The notes beneath the pieces are model-generated. The model was given only the letters and a program-made list of their open reading frames with translations. It did not search any database and had not been told where the DNA came from. The position numbers and the translations under genes were made by a program. From CBDAMZ01 sp965197375 (GTDB lineage: Bacteria > Acidobacteriota > Vicinamibacteria > Vicinamibacterales > UBA8438), in NCBI GenBank assembly GCA_965197375.1, contig CBDAMZ010000004.1, positions 1-64,000 on the forward strand: DNA of 64,000 nt, read 5' to 3'. Positions 18,509 to 27,062 of this stretch are shown piece after piece (position 1 is the stretch's first letter; the number at the start of each line of letters is the position of its first letter).

Positions 18509-19846
18509 TTGGCTAGGAAATACTGTATAGAGACGTTCGGTTGTCAGATGAATGTTCACGACAGTGAGCAACTTGCGGGGCTTCTGCAGCAAGCAGGCTA
18601 CGAACCCTCAGCGACGGCGGAAGATGCTGATCTCGTCGTGGTGAATACCTGTAGCGTGCGTGAACGAGCGGAAGAAAAATTGTACACGCGGCTGGCAGGG
18701 CTTGAGAAGGCGCGGCTTGCTGATAAGCCGGTCATTGCTGTGATCGGCTGTGTCGCGCAGCAGGAGGGGGAGCGCATTTTCGATCGTGCCCCAATGGTCG
18801 ACATCGTCGTAGGCACGCAGGCGCTGACGCGTTTGCCGTCACTCGTCGAGGAGGTGACGGAGGGCTGGCGGCCACAGGTGGATATTAGCCCTTATGACAA
18901 CGTTTCGTTCCCGCTTGGTCTGGCTGTTAGGCACGATCCAGTCAAAGCGTATGTCACGATCATTGAGGGATGTAACGATTTCTGTGCGTTCTGTGTCGTG
19001 CCGTACACGCGCGGACACGAGCGTATGCGCCCGGCGAGCGATATCCTGGCGGAGGTCCGGGATGCGGCGGCGCAAGGGCATCGCGAGATCCACTTGCTTG
19101 GGCAAATCGTGAACCACTACCACGCGCCGGACGTTCCGAGCTGCGACCTGGCCGGCTTGTTGGAGCGGGTTCACGAGGTGCCGGGTGTTGAGCGTATCCG
19201 TTTCGCTAGCCCGCATCCGAGGCATGTGACATCTAAGCTTATTGCTGCCATGCGAGACCTGCCCAAGGTGTGCAAGCACCTACACCTTCCGGTTCAGTCT
19301 GGGTCGACGCGGGTCCTTTCAGCCATGCGCCGTCGCTACACACGAGAACGCTACATGGAGCTGATCGATCAAACCAGAGGGGCAATTCTGAATATCGCCC
19401 TTTCGACCGATATGATCGTAGGATTCCCCGGTGAGACCGCCGAGGATTTTAAAGCGACGTTATCATTGACGGAGACCGTCGGCTACCACAGCATGTTTTC
19501 GTTCAAATATTCGGAGCGTCCAAATACGCTCGCCTCAAAACGCATGCCCGATACCGTGTCTGAGCAGGAAAAAACGCGGCGGCTGATGGAATTACAGGCG
19601 CTCCAAAAGGGCATTCAAGCGGCTCTTCACAAGACTGAGATCGGCAACACCGTTGAAGTGCTCGTGGACGCCAGGAGCCGGCGCCGTGACTGCGAGTACT
19701 CGGGGCGGACCAGTGGCAATACGGTGGTGAATTTCCCCGGGTATTCCAATTGGATTGGCCGCACCTTGCAGGTCCTCATCACCCGCGCCGGTCCAAATAG
19801 CCTGTGGGGAAGAGCGGTCAACGGAGAACGCCAGGCGCTCGACTAA
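18509..19846 (+). CDS. miaB: tRNA-2-methylthio-N6-dimethylallyladenosine synthase
   Basis: This radical-SAM methylthiotransferase modifies A37 of tRNAs that read UNN codons. The 445-residue protein begins at TTG 18509. Its N-terminal UPF0004 domain has CFe-S ligands in TFGCQMNVHDSE and NTCSVRERAEEK. The radical-SAM triad is in EGCNDFCAFCVVPYTRG near residue 152, and a TRAM domain lies at the C-terminus (VLVDARSRR...GRTSGN). Purine repeats occupy its upstream spacer. GGTAGGAG lies only a base from the TTG, so the exact start is less certain than the gene identity. Confidence 0.94.
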   Translation: MARKYCIETFGCQMNVHDSEQLAGLLQQAGYEPSATAEDADLVVVNTCSVRERAEEKLYTRLAGLEKARLADKPVIAVIGCVAQQEGERIFDRAPMVDIVVGTQALTRLPSLVEEVTEGWRPQVDISPYDNVSFPLGLAVRHDPVKAYVTIIEGCNDFCAFCVVPYTRGHERMRPASDILAEVRDAAAQGHREIHLLGQIVNHYHAPDVPSCDLAGLLERVHEVPGVERIRFASPHPRHVTSKLIAAMRDLPKVCKHLHLPVQSGSTRVLSAMRRRYTRERYMELIDQTRGAILNIALSTDMIVGFPGETAEDFKATLSLTETVGYHSMFSFKYSERPNTLASKRMPDTVSEQEKTRRLMELQALQKGIQAALHKTEIGNTVEVLVDARSRRRDCEYSGRTSGNTVVNFPGYSNWIGRTLQVLITRAGPNSLWGRAVNGERQALD

Positions 19847-19873
19847 GCGTGTCGGCCAGGTGAGAGGTGGGCG

Positions 19874-20359
19874 ATGCAGGTTGAGATGACGATCAGAGGT
19901 TTAATGGTCGACCCAATAACTAACATGCCGATCGTCATCCTTCGTGATGCCGCTGGCAAGAGGGTCCTCCCGATTTGGGTTGGAATTTTCGAAGCTAATG
20001 CCATCGCGCTGCAGATCGAAAACATCACGACTCCGCGGCCAATGACGCATGACCTGCTCAGGAATGTCATTCAGGATTTAAAAGGGACGGTTGAAAAGGT
20101 TGTCATTTCTGATCTCAAGGAGAACACGTTTTACGCGCTTGTATGCATTCGCGTTTCTGGTGAGCTCGTCGCTGTTGACTCCCGTTCAAGTGATGCCATC
20201 GCCTTAGCGCTTCGTGTCCGTGTGCCTATCTATGCCGAGGAGGTCGTGATTGAGAACGCTAAGAATCTCGATTTCTCGCCAGACAAGGCGGATAAGGAAC
20301 GGCTCAGTAAATGGCTTGAGAGTCTCGGCCCTGAAGACCTCGGCAAGTACAAGATGTGA
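19874..20359 (+). CDS. DUF151 / bifunctional nuclease family protein
   Basis: The 161-residue cytoplasmic protein matches the BFN (DUF151) family: RGLMVDPITNMPIVILRDA at the start, LPIWVGIFEANAIALQIE, then RPMTHDLL and DSRSSDAIALALRVRVPIY. Members have been reported to have nuclease activity; the physiological role is poorly known. A conserved residue patch (SDAIALALR) is intact. It lies 27 bases after miaB and probably shares its transcript. A GAGAGG sequence precedes the ATG. Confidence 0.85.
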   Translation: MQVEMTIRGLMVDPITNMPIVILRDAAGKRVLPIWVGIFEANAIALQIENITTPRPMTHDLLRNVIQDLKGTVEKVVISDLKENTFYALVCIRVSGELVAVDSRSSDAIALALRVRVPIYAEEVVIENAKNLDFSPDKADKERLSKWLESLGPEDLGKYKM

Positions 20360-20455
20360 TCCGTTGTCGGCCGGCAGACAATCCACCCAACTCTATTTTT
20401 TGCAACTTGTTGTGGGGACGGTTTGGAAGCGCTGTTTATTTCCGGCCTAAGTTGC

Positions 20456-20484
20456 TTGACAGTTTCCAACCCCCTCTCTAGAAT
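20456..20484 (+). promoter_or_regulatory. Near-consensus sigma70 promoter upstream of parA
   Basis: TTGACA at 20456-20461 and TAGAAT at 20479-20484 are separated by exactly 17 bases, the optimum for sigma70. Transcription would start near 20491, about 50 bases before the parA ATG at 20541. This is the best promoter-like sequence I noticed in the window. Confidence 0.75.
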
Positions 20485-20540
20485 AGCCGCCATTCGGTTT
20501 CACGTTCTTCTACTGCTGCCGTGCGAAGGTTTTGCTGCTG

Positions 20541-21296
20541 ATGGTCGTCGCCATTGCCAACCAGAAAGGTGGCGTGGGGAAGACCACGACAGCGATCAAT
20601 CTTGCGGCGGCTCTCGCGCTTCGTGGAAAACCTACGCTGCTGATCGATCTCGACCCGCAAGCTAACAGCACTCTCTCGTATATCGACCGCACTGACCTTA
20701 CTCGTAGCGTCTACGATGCGCTTGCGGATGGCGACTGCGCGCTCGAGGAGGTCATCGCCGAGTCGACGCAGACTGATCTTTGGGTCGCGCCATCGCACAT
20801 CTCTCTCGCCAAGCTTGAGGCCCGCCTCACAACGGAACTCGATGCGCATTTCCGTCTTAAGGAATTGATCGGGCCGTTGAGCAAACGGTTCCCCTATGTC
20901 GTCATTGACTGCCCGCCAACGCTAGGACTGTTGACCGTCAATGCTTTAGTTGCTGCTACTCATTTGCTGATCCCAATCCAGTCGTCGTACTTTGCTCTGG
21001 AAGGCACGGACGATTTGCTCGAGACGATTGAGAAGGTTCGCGCGCGTGCTAACCCGGGGCTCCAGATTCTTGGTGTACTCGTCACGATGCACGATAAGCG
21101 AACATCGCTCGCACGCGATATCCAAGTACAAATCCACAAAGTGTTTGGCACTAAGGTTTTTAAGACGGTTATCTCCAAGAACGTGCGGCTCGAGGAAAGT
21201 CCAGCCTATCGGGAATCGATTTTCGGCTTCGCCCCAGACTCGAGCGGTGCGGCTGATTACTATAGTCTTTGCGAGGAGGTGTTGGATCGTGCCTAA
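20541..21296 (+). CDS. parA: Chromosome-partitioning ATPase ParA/Soj
   Basis: The 251-residue ATPase begins VVAIANQKGGVGKTTTAINL, with the deviant Walker A typical of ParA. DLDPQANST and the Walker B-like VVIDCPPTLGLL follow. It segregates replication origins together with ParB. The ATG at 20541 is preferred over a TTG three codons earlier because the protein then starts exactly at the conserved beta-strand. The stop overlaps the parB start by eight bases. Confidence 0.94.
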   Translation: MVVAIANQKGGVGKTTTAINLAAALALRGKPTLLIDLDPQANSTLSYIDRTDLTRSVYDALADGDCALEEVIAESTQTDLWVAPSHISLAKLEARLTTELDAHFRLKELIGPLSKRFPYVVIDCPPTLGLLTVNALVAATHLLIPIQSSYFALEGTDDLLETIEKVRARANPGLQILGVLVTMHDKRTSLARDIQVQIHKVFGTKVFKTVISKNVRLEESPAYRESIFGFAPDSSGAADYYSLCEEVLDRA

Positions 21297-22116
21297 GCGA
21301 GGCCTCCCTCAAGCAGTCCGGATGCGCCACGACTCCCACTACGTTGAGGCGCTGGCTGCCTCATCTGGGGCTCCTGTTGGTCGCATGGTGCCCATTGCAC
21401 AGCTGGACCCGAATCCCGATCAGCCGCGGCAAGTTATGGGTGATCTGTCGGAGTTGATGGCGTCGATTTCCGAGAAAGGTATCATTGAGCCGCTTATCGT
21501 CCGCCAGCGGCGGGGGCGTTTCCAGATTATCGCCGGTGAGCGCCGGTACCAGGCGGCCGTCCAAGTCGGTGTCCAAGAAGTGCCGGTTATCATTCGTGAA
21601 GTAGACGAGTCTGAAGTGATCGAGCTTGCTCTGATCGAAAACATTCAGCGGAAGGACCTCACCCCGTTTGAGGAAGCCGCTGCGATCCAGTCTCTGGCAG
21701 AAGAAGGGGCCTGCACCCATGAAGAACTTGCCCGTCGGCTCGGTAAATCGCGCACCTCGATCACAGAATCGTTGAGTCTCAATTCAATGCCTGAGGAAGT
21801 CAAGCGCCTATGTGGGCTGGCCAACATTGCAACGAAGTCGTTACTGCTCGAGGTGGCTAGGCAATCTGCACCAGCAAAGATGATCGCCTTCGTCGAACAG
21901 ATCACCAGAGAGGGCGGGCCGACACGTGCGAAGGCGCGGCAGCTCACAGCTTTGAAGAAAAAACCAACGGCAGGGCGTTCGAGGGGGTTCGTGTTCGCGT
22001 ACTCATCTCCGAACAAGGCGTTCAATGTGCGTCTTGCATTTCGCAGAGCACAGGTCGCCCGTGACGAGCTAATTGAGGCGTTGGAGACTATTCTCAGCGA
22101 TTTGCGCTCGCGCTAA
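21289..22116 (+). CDS. parB: Chromosome-partitioning protein ParB
   Basis: The 275-residue DNA-binding CTP switch starts at GTG 21289, with GAGGAGGT at 21273-21280 as ribosome-binding site. The N-domain has IAQLDPNPDQPR and the CTP-binding box RFQIIAGERRYQAA. A helix-turn-helix (THEELARRLGKSRTSITESL) and a C-terminal dimerisation domain follow. The frame is open 99 codons upstream inside parA, but that part is a shadow. I found no exact parS palindrome in the window. Confidence 0.94.
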   Translation: MPKRGLPQAVRMRHDSHYVEALAASSGAPVGRMVPIAQLDPNPDQPRQVMGDLSELMASISEKGIIEPLIVRQRRGRFQIIAGERRYQAAVQVGVQEVPVIIREVDESEVIELALIENIQRKDLTPFEEAAAIQSLAEEGACTHEELARRLGKSRTSITESLSLNSMPEEVKRLCGLANIATKSLLLEVARQSAPAKMIAFVEQITREGGPTRAKARQLTALKKKPTAGRSRGFVFAYSSPNKAFNVRLAFRRAQVARDELIEALETILSDLRSR

Positions 22117-22328
22117 GTGGCTTTCGCGATCACAGAGATCCATAAGTTAACATAATATATATTATTGGACCCAAAGAGGCTAGCTAGGCCGGTCTAGGCT
22201 TTAGCGTAAGCGGAGAGCCTGGTACGTCTAAGTGGCCTCAAAATAAGGGGCGGGTGCGCCTCGGTGGCTTCAACTGAGGTGCTACTATCCTAAGGAGCCA
22301 ACCGAATACGGCGGGAGAGTCAGCTGCC
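22117..22328 (+). other. Intergenic region with an AT-rich patch
   Basis: These are 212 bases between parB and the LptFG gene. A very AT-rich stretch (about 22143-22166, TAACATAATATATATTATT) stands out against GC-rich surroundings. A stem (CCTCGGT with ACTGAGG, about 22259-22279) lies further on. These may be promoter elements; no terminator or RNA family was recognised. Confidence 0.3.
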
Positions 22329-24632
22329 ATGCTTCGCACTACTGACCGCTACATCCTACGCGAAGTTACCCCAGCGTTCCTACTCGGCTTGTTGGTGTTT
22401 ACGTTTATTCTCATGCTTCCTCCGATCATGGATGTGGCGGAGGATCTGATTGCGAAAGGCGTGGACGGAGTAACGGTCGCCCGCATTATGGCAACGCTCG
22501 TTCCTCAGGCTCTCGGGCTTACGATCCCGATGGCGTTGTTGATCGGTGTGTTAATGGGGCTCGGGCGGATGTCCAGCGACCGAGAAACCGTGGCGTTGCA
22601 GGCGTGCGGCGTAAGCATCTACCGGATGCTGTACCCCTTAATGCTGCTGGCCATCGCCGCGGGTTTGGCGACCTGCTATGTCCTTGTGATCGCGCTACCC
22701 GATGCGAACCAAGCGTTTCGAGAAATCACGTACCGCACTGTGGCGAGTCGGGCTGAGGGTGAGGTCAAGCCGCGCATTTTCTATGAGGACTTCCCCAATG
22801 TGGTGCTGTACGTGCGGGAGGTGTCGATAACGGGAAATGGTTGGTCGGACGTCTTCTTAGCGGACATGCGAGGATCGGAGCAGCCTGACATCTACGTTGC
22901 TCAGTACGGGCACGTTGTGCTCGACCGGGACCGACGGCTGGTTGACATTGTGCTGCAAAACGGGACCGGCCACAGGGTGGATCGGGTTGAGCCAGGTTCA
23001 TATGAACTTCATAGCTTCGACGAATTGGTGATCAGCCTCGATCCGCAATCAGTCTTCCCACGCACGGGCCCGCAACGCGGGTATCCAGAGTTGACTATTC
23101 AGCAGCTTCGATCCGAAGCTGTGCGGATGCGCGAGCTCGGCTTGTCGCCTCACCGACCAATTATGGAGGTACACCGTAAGTTCTCCATCCCGGTCGCCTG
23201 TCTCGTTTTCACGTTGATCGGGCTGGGTCTGGGTGTGACGAGCCGGAAGGACGGCAAGCTTGCAAGTTTCGCCCTGGCCATTACGGTGATTTTTACCTAT
23301 TACGTCATCATGTACATGGGCGAGGCACTGGCTAATAGCGCCTTGATGTCAGCACATGTGGCTATGTGGTTGCCGAATGTCGTGCTGGGACTGGCCGGCG
23401 CGGCGCTTGTGCTTTGGCGGTCTCGCTCGGTTGAGCGCCGGGTGGCACTCCCCTTCCTGACGCGCCACACGGCACGTTCCATCCCAAGCCCGAAGTCTGT
23501 CGGCACCACCCCATCGATCGTTACCGTGCCAAGGGTAGGCCTGGGGACCCTGAACATCCTTGATTGGTATGTGGCGAAACTGTACCTGCGGTGGGTCGCA
23601 GTTGCCTTTGTGGGGATGCTGGGGATCTTTTACATCGCCACTTTTATCGATCTTTCCGACGAACTTTTTAGAGACGAAACAACCGGCTGGATGCTACTCG
23701 AGTATTTCTGGTACGCGGCCCCCCAGTATGCCTACTACGTGCTTCCCATGTCAGCACTCGTGGGGACGTTGGTTGCCGTCGGTTTGTTAGCCAAGACTAG
23801 TGAGCTCACCGTGATGAAGGCGTGCGGTATTAGTCTCTACCGGGCCGTCGTGCCGATCCTTCTGTTTAGTCTTGTCTGGGGCACGTGTTTGTTTGGACTT
23901 AGCGAGAGCGTGTTGGCCAGGTCGAACCGGCGGGCGGAAGCACTCAACCACCAAATTCGGAGCGGCTCGCCGCAGACGTTCGACGTGTTCAACCGCAAGT
24001 GGATCGTTAGCGGGGATAGTGCCATCTACCACTACCTCTATTTCGATCCGGATAGCGACGAACTTACGAGCTTGTCGGTCTACGAGTTCGAGGGCCGGCC
24101 GTGGCAACTCAGTGAACGGACATTTGCGGCCCGCGTCACTTTCTCGGATGTCTGGGAGGGGCAAGATGTGTGGGTGAGAAAATTTAGCTCATTGGATGGC
24201 CCATCCCTACCGTACGACGCGGCGACCACACGGAAACTAATGGACCTTGAACCGCCCGAGTACTTCAAAACCGAACGACCGGATGCAGAGCTGATGAACT
24301 TCCGGGAGTTGGAAGCATATATTGAGGATCTACGTGCCAGCGGTTTCGATGTCGTGAGTCTCCTGGTGGCCCTTCACCGCAAGATTTCGTTCCCCTTCGT
24401 GACGCTCATCCTCACGTTGATCGCCATTCCGTTCGCTGTGACAACAGGTCCCAGAGGGGCGTTATACGGCGTGGGTGTGGGTATCTCGCTGGCGTTCGTT
24501 TACTGGGTGGTAATGAGCGCGTTTGGGGCTATCGGAAGTTCCGGACTGTTGGCTCCGACCATGGCGGCCTGGGCTCCTAACCTGCTCTTTGGGGCCTCCG
24601 CCACTTATCTCCTTCTCACGGTCCGGACTTAG
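22329..24632 (+). CDS. LptF-LptG fused LPS export permease
   Basis: The 767-residue protein contains two complete YjgP/YjgQ permease units. The first (about 1-365) starts RTTDRYILREVTPAFLLGLL and has its own periplasmic domain and three C-terminal helices. The second (about 405-767) starts LNILDWYVAKLYLRWVAVAF and repeats the same layout, including ELTVMKACGISLYR, which matches ETVALQACGVSIYR of the first unit. LptF and LptG are normally separate proteins that form a heterodimer with LptB2 in the inner membrane. The fusion fixes a 1:1 ratio. The linker (about 370-400) is Ser/Thr/Pro-rich. lptB is 13 kb away. Confidence 0.9.
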   Translation: MLRTTDRYILREVTPAFLLGLLVFTFILMLPPIMDVAEDLIAKGVDGVTVARIMATLVPQALGLTIPMALLIGVLMGLGRMSSDRETVALQACGVSIYRMLYPLMLLAIAAGLATCYVLVIALPDANQAFREITYRTVASRAEGEVKPRIFYEDFPNVVLYVREVSITGNGWSDVFLADMRGSEQPDIYVAQYGHVVLDRDRRLVDIVLQNGTGHRVDRVEPGSYELHSFDELVISLDPQSVFPRTGPQRGYPELTIQQLRSEAVRMRELGLSPHRPIMEVHRKFSIPVACLVFTLIGLGLGVTSRKDGKLASFALAITVIFTYYVIMYMGEALANSALMSAHVAMWLPNVVLGLAGAALVLWRSRSVERRVALPFLTRHTARSIPSPKSVGTTPSIVTVPRVGLGTLNILDWYVAKLYLRWVAVAFVGMLGIFYIATFIDLSDELFRDETTGWMLLEYFWYAAPQYAYYVLPMSALVGTLVAVGLLAKTSELTVMKACGISLYRAVVPILLFSLVWGTCLFGLSESVLARSNRRAEALNHQIRSGSPQTFDVFNRKWIVSGDSAIYHYLYFDPDSDELTSLSVYEFEGRPWQLSERTFAARVTFSDVWEGQDVWVRKFSSLDGPSLPYDAATTRKLMDLEPPEYFKTERPDAELMNFRELEAYIEDLRASGFDVVSLLVALHRKISFPFVTLILTLIAIPFAVTTGPRGALYGVGVGISLAFVYWVVMSAFGAIGSSGLLAPTMAAWAPNLLFGASATYLLLTVRT

Positions 24633-24710
24633 TATCTTGGAAAGGTTTAAGGTTTGCGGCGACGCGGCGAGTGACGGTGACCGTGCGTAAATAAGCGGCT
24701 GGTTAGGACT

Positions 24711-25862
24711 CTAGAGGCCGGCCGCTAACCGAAGCGCGTCGGCCTTGTCTGTGCGTTCCCACGTGAAGTCCGGCTCGCAGCGCCCGAAGTGGCCAAACGC
24801 TGCGGTCTTGCGGTAGATCGGGCGACGCAGATCGAGCGTCTCAATGATGCCTTTCGGAGTTAGGTAGAACTGCTCACGCACCAGCCTGCTGATTAGGTTC
24901 TCTGCGACCTTGCCGGTGTCGAACGTCTCGACTAGCACGGAAACCGGATCGGCAACGCCGATCGCGTACGCCAGTTGGACCTGCACACGGTTGGCTAGGC
25001 CGGCAGCGACACAGTTCTTGGCGATGTAGCGGGCCATGTACGAGGCGGAGCGGTCAACTTTCGTTGGGTCCTTGCCGGAGAACGCGCCGCCGCCGTGTGG
25101 CGCCATACCTCCGTAGGTGTCAACAATGATCTTGCGCCCTGTAACGCCGGAATCCCCCTGGGGGCCACCGGTAACGAATCGGCCTGTTGGATTAACGAAG
25201 ATTTTTGTCTGGTCGTCGAGCATATGACCCGGAACAACCGCGCGAATAATTTGCTCGCTGATGTCGTGGCGAATCTGGCCGGTCGACACCTCGTTGCTGT
25301 GCTGGGTCGACACAACCACCGCGTCGATACGTTTCGGCTGATCCCCTTCGTACTCCACGGTAACCTGAGATTTTCCGTCTGGGCGCAGATAACTGATCTG
25401 GCCGTTGCGCCGCGCGTCGGACAGCGCCCGCACGAGACGATGGCACATCATGATCGGGAGCGGCATCAGTTCCTCGGTCTCTGAGCACGCGTAGCCGAAC
25501 ATCAGGCCCTGGTCACCGGCACCGCCTGAGTCGACCCCCATCGCGATGTCTGGCGATTGGCCTTGAAGTGCCGAGAGGACCGCGCAGGTGTCGGCGTCGA
25601 ACCCGTACTTTGCGCGCGTGTACCCCACCTCGCGGACTGCCGAGCGCGCCACGTCTCTGAAATCCGCCGTACAGGTGGTCGTGATCTCCCCAGCCAGCAC
25701 GATCAACCCGGTTGTTAGAAGCGTCTCGCAAGCGACGCGTCCCATAGGGTCCTGCTCCAGAATGGCATCGAGGACGGCATCTGACACCTGATCAGCGATC
25801 TTATCTGGATGCCCCTCTGTGACCGATTCGGACGTGAAGAGGTAACGGCCTGTCCGGCGCAT
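24711..25862 (-). CDS. metK: S-adenosylmethionine synthetase
   Basis: This enzyme makes SAM from methionine and ATP. The 383-residue protein shows all MetK signatures: EGHPDKIADQVSDAVLDA near the N-terminus, GAGDQGLMFGYA near residue 119 and the P-loop-like GGGAFSGKDPTKVDRSASY. AAGGAG lies 5' of the ATG at 25862. It is convergent with the LptFG gene. The 144-base upstream gap showed no SAM riboswitch that I could recognise. Confidence 0.97.
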   Translation of the reverse strand: MRRTGRYLFTSESVTEGHPDKIADQVSDAVLDAILEQDPMGRVACETLLTTGLIVLAGEITTTCTADFRDVARSAVREVGYTRAKYGFDADTCAVLSALQGQSPDIAMGVDSGGAGDQGLMFGYACSETEELMPLPIMMCHRLVRALSDARRNGQISYLRPDGKSQVTVEYEGDQPKRIDAVVVSTQHSNEVSTGQIRHDISEQIIRAVVPGHMLDDQTKIFVNPTGRFVTGGPQGDSGVTGRKIIVDTYGGMAPHGGGAFSGKDPTKVDRSASYMARYIAKNCVAAGLANRVQVQLAYAIGVADPVSVLVETFDTGKVAENLISRLVREQFYLTPKGIIETLDLRRPIYRKTAAFGHFGRCEPDFTWERTDKADALRLAAGL

Positions 25863-26006
25863 GGGAATAAAGCTCCTTAGGGTGTGTGTGCCGCTTGGGA
25901 CGCCGTGGCGGTAAGCCGACTGCTTCCCGCGCCGACGACCGCTCAGTCAGATAGACGCAACATGTAAAGCCCGCCAACCATAGCAAAGGTCGTACAAACC
26001 GGTCAA

Positions 26007-26951
26007 TTACGGCCGTGGATGGAACTGGTCATACACTGCCTTCAGCCGTGTCTCAAGGATGTGGGTGTAGATCTGTGTAGTCGAGAGATCTGAGTGACCG
26101 AGAAGTGTTTGGATGGAGCGCAAGTCAGCACCCCGGTCGAGCAGGTGCGTCGCGAATGAGTGACGCAGAACATGCGGGCTTAAATCGCGCGGAAGTCCGG
26201 CCTGCACTGCGTACTTCTTAAGGATCTTCCAAAATCCAACCCGACTCAGTCCCACACCACCGCGTGCATTGACGAAGAGCCAGGGCGACACGCGTCCCGC
26301 CAGCAGTCTCGGGCGCGTGGTGGAAACGTAGCGTCGTACCCACTCGACAGCTGCGCTGCCGATCGGGACTAATCGTTCCTTTCCTCCCTTTCCCGCACAG
26401 GCCAGGTAGCCGGCCTTTAAGTGCAAATCTATCGGTTTGAGCGATACGAGCTCCGATACCCGCATACCGGTGGCGTACAGCAGCTCGATGAGCGCACGGT
26501 CGCGGACACCGATTGGGGTTGCCGTGTCTGGCTGGTGAATAAGACGCTCGACTTCAGGGAGCGACAAGAACTTCGGCAGTGCGGGCCACGAGCGCGGGGC
26601 CTGCAGCTCGTCCGCTGGGTTAACTGCTGTATGTCCGTCTACTACGAGAAAGCGGTAGAAGCCGCGCACACATGAGACCATGCGAGCCACCGATCGTGGC
26701 GAGTACTCCAATCTCATCCGCTCGCGGACGAACGCCTCTAATTCATGCCGAGTCAGGCGAGTGACATGCCTGCGGCTAACATCGGCGAACCGCGAAAGCT
26801 CGGTGAGGTCGCGCGCATAGCTTTGCACTGTGTTTTCGGCGAGGCGACGCGAGACGCGCAGCTCGTTCAGATAGGTGTCGGCAAGCTCGGCGTTGGCCCG
26901 CGAGAATGAATGAAGATGGACCACCGATACAATCATAGCAATAAGTTGCAT
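26007..26951 (-). CDS. xerD: Tyrosine site-specific recombinase XerC/XerD
   Basis: The protein (up to 314 residues) has an N-terminal SAM-like domain (YLNELRVSRRLAENTVQSY). The catalytic tyrosine-recombinase domain contains the Arg in ATGMRVSELVSL, HVLRHSFATHLL, LLGHSDLSTTQIYTH and the nucleophilic Tyr. Such proteins resolve chromosome dimers at dif. XerC cannot be separated from XerD with certainty. The start is uncertain: the first 15 or so residues up to HLHSFSRANAEL are not typical, so a start inside 26905-26951 is possible. No dif site was recognised. Confidence 0.88.
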   Translation of the reverse strand: MQLIAMIVSVVHLHSFSRANAELADTYLNELRVSRRLAENTVQSYARDLTELSRFADVSRRHVTRLTRHELEAFVRERMRLEYSPRSVARMVSCVRGFYRFLVVDGHTAVNPADELQAPRSWPALPKFLSLPEVERLIHQPDTATPIGVRDRALIELLYATGMRVSELVSLKPIDLHLKAGYLACAGKGGKERLVPIGSAAVEWVRRYVSTTRPRLLAGRVSPWLFVNARGGVGLSRVGFWKILKKYAVQAGLPRDLSPHVLRHSFATHLLDRGADLRSIQTLLGHSDLSTTQIYTHILETRLKAVYDQFHPRP

Positions 26952-27062
26952 AGCGGCAGCTTGATTGCGTGGTGTTCCCTCAAGGTTGTATACTTTCCGC
27001 CGTTATACTGGCTTGCCTGCCCGATGGGTTTGACGGATTGCTCGTTCAGTAGGGGTATGCCA

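Noticed and set aside
20992..21288. 99-codon upstream extension of the parB frame inside parA
   Set aside because: It lies in another frame of parA with no ParB similarity; GTG 21289 has an excellent ribosome-binding site.
24756..24775. parS-like CCCACGTGAAG sequence
   Set aside because: It matches only half of the parS palindrome and lies inside conserved metK coding sequence; a second look-alike at about 12284 is also only partial.
25863..26006. Possible SAM-type riboswitch upstream of metK
   Set aside because: No recognisable SAM-I, SAM-II or SAM-IV core and no terminator hairpin were found in the 144 bases.
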